A stretch of 10,995 bases of DNA from Zygnema cylindricum (taxonomy: Eukaryota > Streptophyta > Zygnematophyceae > Zygnematales > Zygnemataceae). Where the stretch lies: assembly GCA_037447655.1 (NCBI GenBank), contig JBBHKE010001382.1:23587-34581 (forward strand), given 5' to 3'. Made by a program: the position numbers and the translations under genes. Below the pieces are notes generated by a model. It searched no databases and was not told where the DNA came from. It saw only the letters and a list, made by a program, of their open reading frames with translations. This document shows positions 6,693 to 10,995 of the stretch, one piece after another. Numbering within the stretch: the first letter of the stretch is position 1; every line of letters begins with the position of its first letter.

Positions 6693-6774
6693 TCTTTGCA
6701 TTAAATAGTATAATTAATCATAATTTTCCATTAACACTACACTGCGAATCGTAATTAGCGTTATTAACGCTAAT

Positions 6775-7317
6775 TCCGTCACCACGAAGTCTGACCCAAA
6801 AACCTTATAAAGAGTAAATAACTCTATATTTGTCTTTACATTATTTAAGGTAATTTTTTAATCAACGTTAACAACTTTAGTATAGTGACGTTTTAAATAG
6901 TGTGGTTTACGATCGGTGTCTAACCGTGCAAAATTGTACCGTAGTAACGACAAAAGTACAAAAAATGATTTAATACATGTCGTTATGATGTAACTGCGAT
7001 TTCACAAACCGTGTAGTGCAAAAGTCATAATGACGTGAAATTGTACGTTTGTCATATTTTGTATGTGTACCTAAAAATCAGATAATTATGACGTGAAATT
7101 GTACGTTTTCACAAACCGCTTAGTGGAAACGTCATAATGACGTGAAATCCTACGTTTGTCAGATTCTGTAAAGCGGGTAATTATTACTGACAGAAACTTA
7201 AGTTATAGTTATTGATAAACTAGAGTACAACTTTGTTTTGAAAAACGAAAAAAATCTACATTGGAATGGATAACATTAATTATTTATTTACGATGATTAC
7301 GATTCACGGTGTAATAA
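6775..7317. other. Inter-arm spacer without a gene, with possible diverged terminal repeats
   Basis: No supported coding frame is present. The stretch around 6735-6760, CACTGCGAATCGTAAT, is similar to the reverse complement of 7295-7317, CACCGTGAATCGTAAT, so this region may be a diverged MITE of about 590 bp overlapping the inner edge of the left arm. Its core has a 107-bp tandem repeat and scattered TGACGTGAAATTGTACG motifs. Confidence 0.4.
7003..7190 (+). repeat. 107-bp tandem repeat, about 1.8 units
   Basis: CACAAACCG(T/C) starts at 7003 and again at 7110, followed in both by TAGTG(C/G)AAA(A/C)GTCATAATG and ACGTGAAAT. A shorter core, TATGACGTGAAATTGTACG, appears once more in between at about 7087-7105, and a diverged version lies before 7003. 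Confidence 0.75.
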
Positions 7318-8026
7318 ATGCTTACCGTTAATAACAGTGAGCGTTGTAATTTTGTACCTTTTTGGTTACGGGCGGGCACGGTTAGTCGCTAGAAATCGAG
7401 TTTCGGTTAATTTTTTTTTTTGTAAACGACCGTCGGTTAACGGTTAACAATTTTGGAGCGTGACAAAACTCGGTCGGGCGTCGGTTACTCAGATTTTGAA
7501 AAAAAGAAAACGGTCCGTTTCGGGTATGATTTTTTTTTGACTTTTGCGACCTCTGCTGTATCGTCAAGATGCGCACGTGTAAAATCGGGATCCGCTCTGG
7601 AATGTTTCTAGTTGCATTTTTTTACTTTAATTCGATTTGTCCAAGAATAGTGTATGAAATAAAAGTGAATCAACCGAATTGAGGCTTGGTCCGTTTCTCA
7701 ATGTTGCGAGGCTTTATTTTGATCGATATGTTTACGAATATCGTAATGAATCGAGGCTTAGCCCGGCCATAGGATACTGTACTTTACAGCAAAGGTCGCA
7801 AAAGTCAAAGTTTTACATAACCGAAACCGACCGTTTTATTTTTTTCCAAATCTGAGTAACCGACGCCTGACCGGGTTATGTCACGCTCCAAAATTGTTAA
7901 CCGTTAACCGACCGGCTTTTACGAAAATAAAAGTTAACCGAAACTCGACTTCTCGCGACTAACCGTACCCGCCCGTAACCGAAAAAGTACAAAATTACAA
8001 CACTCATTGTTATTAGCGTTAAGCAT
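7318..8026. mobile_element. Fold-back element with arms of about 243 bp and a 224-bp centre
   Basis: The left arm (7318-7560) and right arm (7785-8026) are inverted copies, roughly 85% alike by eye, sharing blocks such as GGTTACGGGCGGG, GGTTAACGGTTAACAATTTT and GTCGGTTACTCAGATTT. The CGGTTA/TAACCG-rich ends resemble plant non-autonomous hAT elements; long arms also fit fold-back or Mutator-like elements. No target duplication is clear because the right end abuts the hAT arm. The centre (7561-7784) is shared with 2226-2455. No transposase frame is inside. Confidence 0.75.
7555..7800 (+). repeat. Dispersed repeat, copy 2 (centre of the fold-back element)
   Basis: It matches 2226-2455 in the same orientation, starting at GCTGTA and ending around GGTCGCAAA. 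It contains a CGATATG...ATATCG inverted motif (about 7722-7742). The function is unknown; short frames differ between the two copies by stops, which argues against coding. Confidence 0.8.
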
Positions 8027-8077
8027 CTATTACTATTAATGAAAAATTCTGATTAATAACACTATTTAATACAAGGA

Positions 8078-8102
8078 GACGTGGCAGGTTGTAATCCACG
8101 TC
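8078..8102. repeat. Conserved hairpin GACGTGG / CCACGTC near the hAT 3' end (right)
   Basis: This is the mirror partner of the hairpin at 6668-6692, with both 7-bp arms unchanged and a diverged loop. Confidence 0.6.
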
Positions 8103-8183
8103 TTTAAATAGTAAAGACTATAAATAGTAGCGACTTATTAACACTAACAACAATGAGAGATATAGTGGTACATCTCCCTTTGG

Positions 8184-8314
8184 GTGTAACTCTTAGTCTT
8201 AATCATTATAATTTTGTGTGTAACTCTCAGTCTTAATCATTATAATTTTGCGTGTAACTCTTATATTAATGTTTAAACTCTTATGTTAATGTTTAAACTC
8301 TTATATTAATGTTT
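8184..8314 (-). repeat. Two adjacent tandem arrays (34-bp and 20-bp units) specific to the right arm
   Basis: 34-bp units start at 8184 and 8218, with a truncated third at 8252, all beginning GTGTAACTCT. They merge into 20-bp units AAACTCTTAT(A/G)TTAATGTTT at 8275-8294 and 8295-8314, with a partial one before. The left arm has only a single related AAACATTAACAT at about 6627-6638, so this is a local expansion after the arms diverged. Confidence 0.85.
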
Positions 8315-9348
8315 TTTCTCTCGCAAATCTAAATTTTTCGCTACATGTTTTGGACGGTTTTTCTTTCGACTACGATAACTATGTTATGAATTATACAAAA
8401 GAAGTAAAGTTTTTATTATGTATGCTTAAAAAAAAATCTTAGTTTTTCACATGGAGAATCAATTAGCAAAAAACACATTGTGATAGGCAAAAAAAAACAA
8501 AAAATATTTTGTAGTATCAAATATAGAAATAAACAAATAACAACCTCGTTATATTCTCGCCTCTATTATACAAATTCTCAACCTCGAACTTAAAAACTAC
8601 ACAAAATCTATAAATTTAAATTTGGTATACATACAACGCTTTGGTAATTTGATAAAAATAAGCACTCCATTTAAAAAAAAAAAAGCAAAATAACACTAGA
8701 AAAATTGTGAAATACAACAAAAAATTCAAAGGGAAAAAAAACAATATAACTAATACTAAAAAAATAACAATAATTAGAAAACAAAACAAAACAAAAAACT
8801 ATGCATTTAAAAGATCTCTGTTGGATCTAACACACAAAAGATGAATAACAATTGAAGCAGCTAGTGAGCTCCTCTTCTTTGTTATCGTGTTCACGACATC
8901 CGAAAAATTGCATTTGGACATGGAGCTAGAAGCCGGAATAGCTAGAATAGATCTAGCAACACCGGCTAGAATAGGAAATCCTCCATCTTTCGCACATACA
9001 TATGATTTCTTTTTCCACCATTGAAGTATGTTAAAGTTCAAACTTTCGTCGTTGGTTAATTTAAAATCAAAATAACGTTTCATTTCGTCATTAACGAGCG
9101 TTTTTTTGTCGGTTGTAATAAGAACCTCATATTCGTCATCGCTCTCACTAAAAAAATTGTGGAAACCGTCTTTACTTTGCAATGTTTTTCGTTTTTTTGT
9201 GATACGTTGAGGACTACCAAAATCAACGTCATCACCAAGGTCGTTTGCGAGTTCTCCAAGTTTGACCCTTGCGCTTTCAATTTCAGTTTTCGATACCCCA
9301 ATTATTTCAAGCTTTTGTTTTTGTCGGGGATATAAGAGAGCGGCGATC

Positions 9349-9693
9349 ATATGATACTCATGAAGGCCCCACTTCGGTAGTGCAAATTTCACAAAAAGTT
9401 GTTTCAATTTTTGCAAGTTTGGGGAATCGGCGGGGCATTCTTTTTCACCGTCATTGTAAGATGTTTTTCTTATCTTACAATGGTTATGGAGAGACGTTAG
9501 TTCAAACAAAACCAAATGTAAAGTTGGTTCTTTAAACTTTTCCAACTTTAGGGTCGCTTGTTGAAACCTTTCCAGAAATCGTATAAGTTCGGTAAAGTGG
9601 GTCTTATCGATACAAGCAAAAAGTATCAATTTATTTTTTGCTTGAGCGATTGGTCCTATCTCATTGAATGCATCGTAAATACTCTTAAGCATT
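9349..9693 (-). repeat. Partner of the identical tract at 5236-5580
   Basis: The reverse complement of this segment equals 5236-5580 exactly. Boundaries are set by T/G at 5581 versus 9348 and by CA/AG at 5234-5235 versus 9694-9695. The direction of transfer cannot be told from this pair alone. Confidence 0.9.
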
Positions 9694-10367
9694 CTGAGCA
9701 AAGAATTCCATCGCGTTGCGTTTTCTTGTTTTAAAATGTTTTTCAAAAGATTTTGCAAATTACTCTGTTTGAAAAACGTGACCAATGATTTACACGCATC
9801 AATTAGATCAAAAAAATCAGTAACTTCCATATCGTATTTGCCTTTTTTGGAAGTTCCGCTGTTATTCAAGATCTTTGTCACAATTGCAACAATTTTATGG
9901 TCCGCGCAAGGTATCCAAGTAAACATACTCGGTAGACCTTCTGCCGCACACATGTTAGAGCCACTATCAGTCACGACAACGCAGAGATAAAAATTGGACA
10001 TTTGAGAATTGGTCAAACAATTTTTGAAAGCCGTTAAAACATTTTCCGCAGTGTGTTTTTCCTCCGGAAAATGATCAACTTGAAGCGTCCGTGCATGAAG
10101 TTTAAATTCTTTGTCGATAAAATGAGCGGTTACTGAGATGAATGAGGTTCTTTTTATTGTCTCGGTCCGGAGATCGGTCGTGAATGCGACAAAAATATTG
10201 TTATCAATATTTTCTCTAAGTTTTGGGATGATCAAACTACGAATCTTTTGCAGAAGATATAATGTAGTTTTTTACGCTATTGACGGACGGGAGTAGTTGG
10301 TCGATGTCAACACTTTTGTTGGACGAAACACCAACATCAAACAATGCTTGACAAAATGCTTTAAAAC

Positions 10368-10437
10368 TTGGGGAAAAAAACAAAAAAAACAATAAGAAAA
10401 TATCATACAATTACTAACCATGATTAATATTATTTTT
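10368..10437 (-). other. Remnant of the hAT intron in the right copy
   Basis: On the minus strand the sequence ATTAATCATGGTTAGTAATT followed by T-rich DNA and CCCCAAG matches the 3' part of the left intron. The 5' part and donor are deleted, so exon 1 runs directly into intron sequence after FLSK. Splicing cannot restore this copy. Confidence 0.75.
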
Positions 10438-10995
10438 TTGAAAGAAACTTACGAAGAAGTCCTCTTGAATTATCCATGTCGGCCAAATATAAACATGTGT
10501 GAGTGTTGATTGTTGAAGTATTGTTTGCTGACTTGTATTGATAAACTATGAAACATGTATTACAAGCCACAAAACCTGCCCCCTTTACCATGTATTTGTT
10601 TGATGTTTTAACTTCATAGACATGTTCACATTTTTTCCAACAATTTGGAGTGGCCGTGCTTTCTTTCACTAGGTAATACTGAGCAATTTCACCATTTTGT
10701 GGCCGAGTTTCTCTAACTTAAATAGCAGTTCAATATATCGATTATTTGTTTGAAACATGTGAGTAAGCCAATAATCAGGATTTGTCGTGGGAATTTGACA
10801 TAATAATTTTATTTTCACTGATTTATTAACCAATAATTACTACATGTTGCATGACATTGACATAATAATATGATATATTTGTGGAAACACGGTATAAAAT
10901 GCATAATTAGCAATTTGGAATAATGTACGACGTATGAATAAGCCAATAATTACGATTTGTCGCGTTCCCTAAGATTTGCGAAATGAATAGTGTTA

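Larger units (their letters stand above)
2720..6774 (+). repeat. Left arm of the large inverted repeat
   Basis: This arm begins with TAACACTATTCATTTCGC, the reverse complement of the last bases of the window, and continues through the promoter, transposase and 3' region of the left hAT copy to a 21-bp palindrome at 6754-6774 (arms ATTAGCGTT/AACGCTAAT). It pairs with about 8012-10995. Differences from the other arm are a MITE insertion (2885-3609), a (TA)n expansion (6181-6223), and segments of about 88 bp (near 3855-3942) and about 285 bp (near 4203-4487) that the right arm has lost. Coding parts differ by roughly 8-10%, apart from a 345-bp stretch without mismatches. Confidence 0.88.
8799..10700 (-). 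pseudogene. hAT transposase pseudogene, Hobo/Hermes-like, right copy
   Basis: This is the mirror copy of the left gene and the better preserved one. From 10235 to 8799 the frame is open for 478 codons without a stop, but it begins at TTG rather than a true start. It keeps Asp in TTD-L (residue 21 of the frame), Asp in VVTDSGSN (residue 90; the spacing of 69 is close to the two catalytic Asp of Hermes), ENATRWNS, ILQWW and NTITKK. It has Lys441-Cys442 where the family has catalytic Glu-Arg, and Arg for Trp after TTD-L. A one-base gain near 10245-10252 separates this frame from upstream codons. About 285 bp (end of exon 1 and 5' part of the intron) are deleted at about 10435, and about 88 bp including the ATG near 10700. 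The BED-type finger (CNTC, HTC) is intact at about 10500-10570. Confidence 0.9.
8012..10995 (-). repeat. Right arm of the large inverted repeat
   Basis: The reverse complement of this region follows the left arm from 2720 inwards to about 6774, with gaps. The arm's outer end coincides with the last base of the window (rc begins TAACACTATTCATTTCGC), so it may be either a true element end or simply where the sequence stops. The inner end runs straight into the right arm of the fold-back element near 8026. It has an insertion-like block of tandem repeats (8184-8314) not seen in the left arm. Confidence 0.88.

Noticed and set aside
6775-7317. tRNA or other structured RNA gene in the inter-arm spacer
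   Set aside because: I saw no clover-leaf or internal promoter boxes by eye; a covariance-model scan would be the decisive test.
7382-7576. Minus-strand frame in the fold-back arm
   Set aside because: It lies across an inverted repeat arm and is not preserved in the partner arm.
9269-9990. + strand frames inside the right hAT copy, and minus frames inside the left copy
   Set aside because: They are antisense shadows of the transposase reading frame.
2720-10995. Inverted repeat as a sequencing artefact (hairpin read or missed adapter)
   Set aside because: The arms differ by substitutions, a precise MITE insertion with target duplication, and several large indels, which a fold-back artefact of one molecule would not show.
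2720-10995. CRISPR array or bacterial system
   Set aside because: Repeats are not regularly spaced with unique spacers, and the genes are eukaryotic with an intron.

Overview
The window looks like nuclear DNA of a land plant. The minus strand at 334-603 encodes an N-terminal exon typical of plant vacuolar amino-acid transporters of the AVT6/SLC38 type, and there is a plant telomere-type TTTAGGG/CCCTAAA motif at 1394-1417. Spliceosomal introns, long homopolymers, microsatellites and nested repeats all point away from bacteria. The species cannot be told from the sequence.

Layout. 1-333: T-rich (gene sense) probable intron of the transporter, holding a broken tandem copy of the exon/intron boundary. 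334-603: transporter exon 1. 643-1131: a long CT tract (GA on the gene strand) and candidate core promoter, read towards lower coordinates. 1132-2225: AT-rich intergenic DNA with a telomere-like inverted motif and a dense GTAC array. 2226-2620: a lone copy of a dispersed repeat plus a small fold-back.

2720-10995 is dominated by one very large imperfect inverted repeat. The left arm (about 2720-6774) and right arm (about 8012-10995) each carry a decayed hAT transposase gene of Hobo/Hermes type, pointing towards each other (left on +, right on -). The left arm also holds a 725-bp Harbinger/Tourist-like MITE that is missing from the right arm. The right arm has two deletions and its own tandem expansion. 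Both transposase copies are broken, and both have Lys-Cys where the family has the C-terminal catalytic Glu-Arg. The ancestor was therefore probably inactive before it was duplicated.

Between the arms (6775-8011, overlapping slightly) lies a 543-bp stretch with a 107-bp tandem repeat, then a second fold-back element with arms of about 243 bp, so a palindrome sits inside a palindrome. A 345-bp segment of the two transposase copies (5236-5580 and 9349-9693) has no mismatch at all, while its flanks differ by about 8% or more. This is best read as recent gene conversion between the arms.

No intact gene is visible apart from the transporter exon. The most interesting idea is that transcription through the hAT inverted repeat would give long double-stranded RNA and could silence this hAT family in trans. 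That is inference only.
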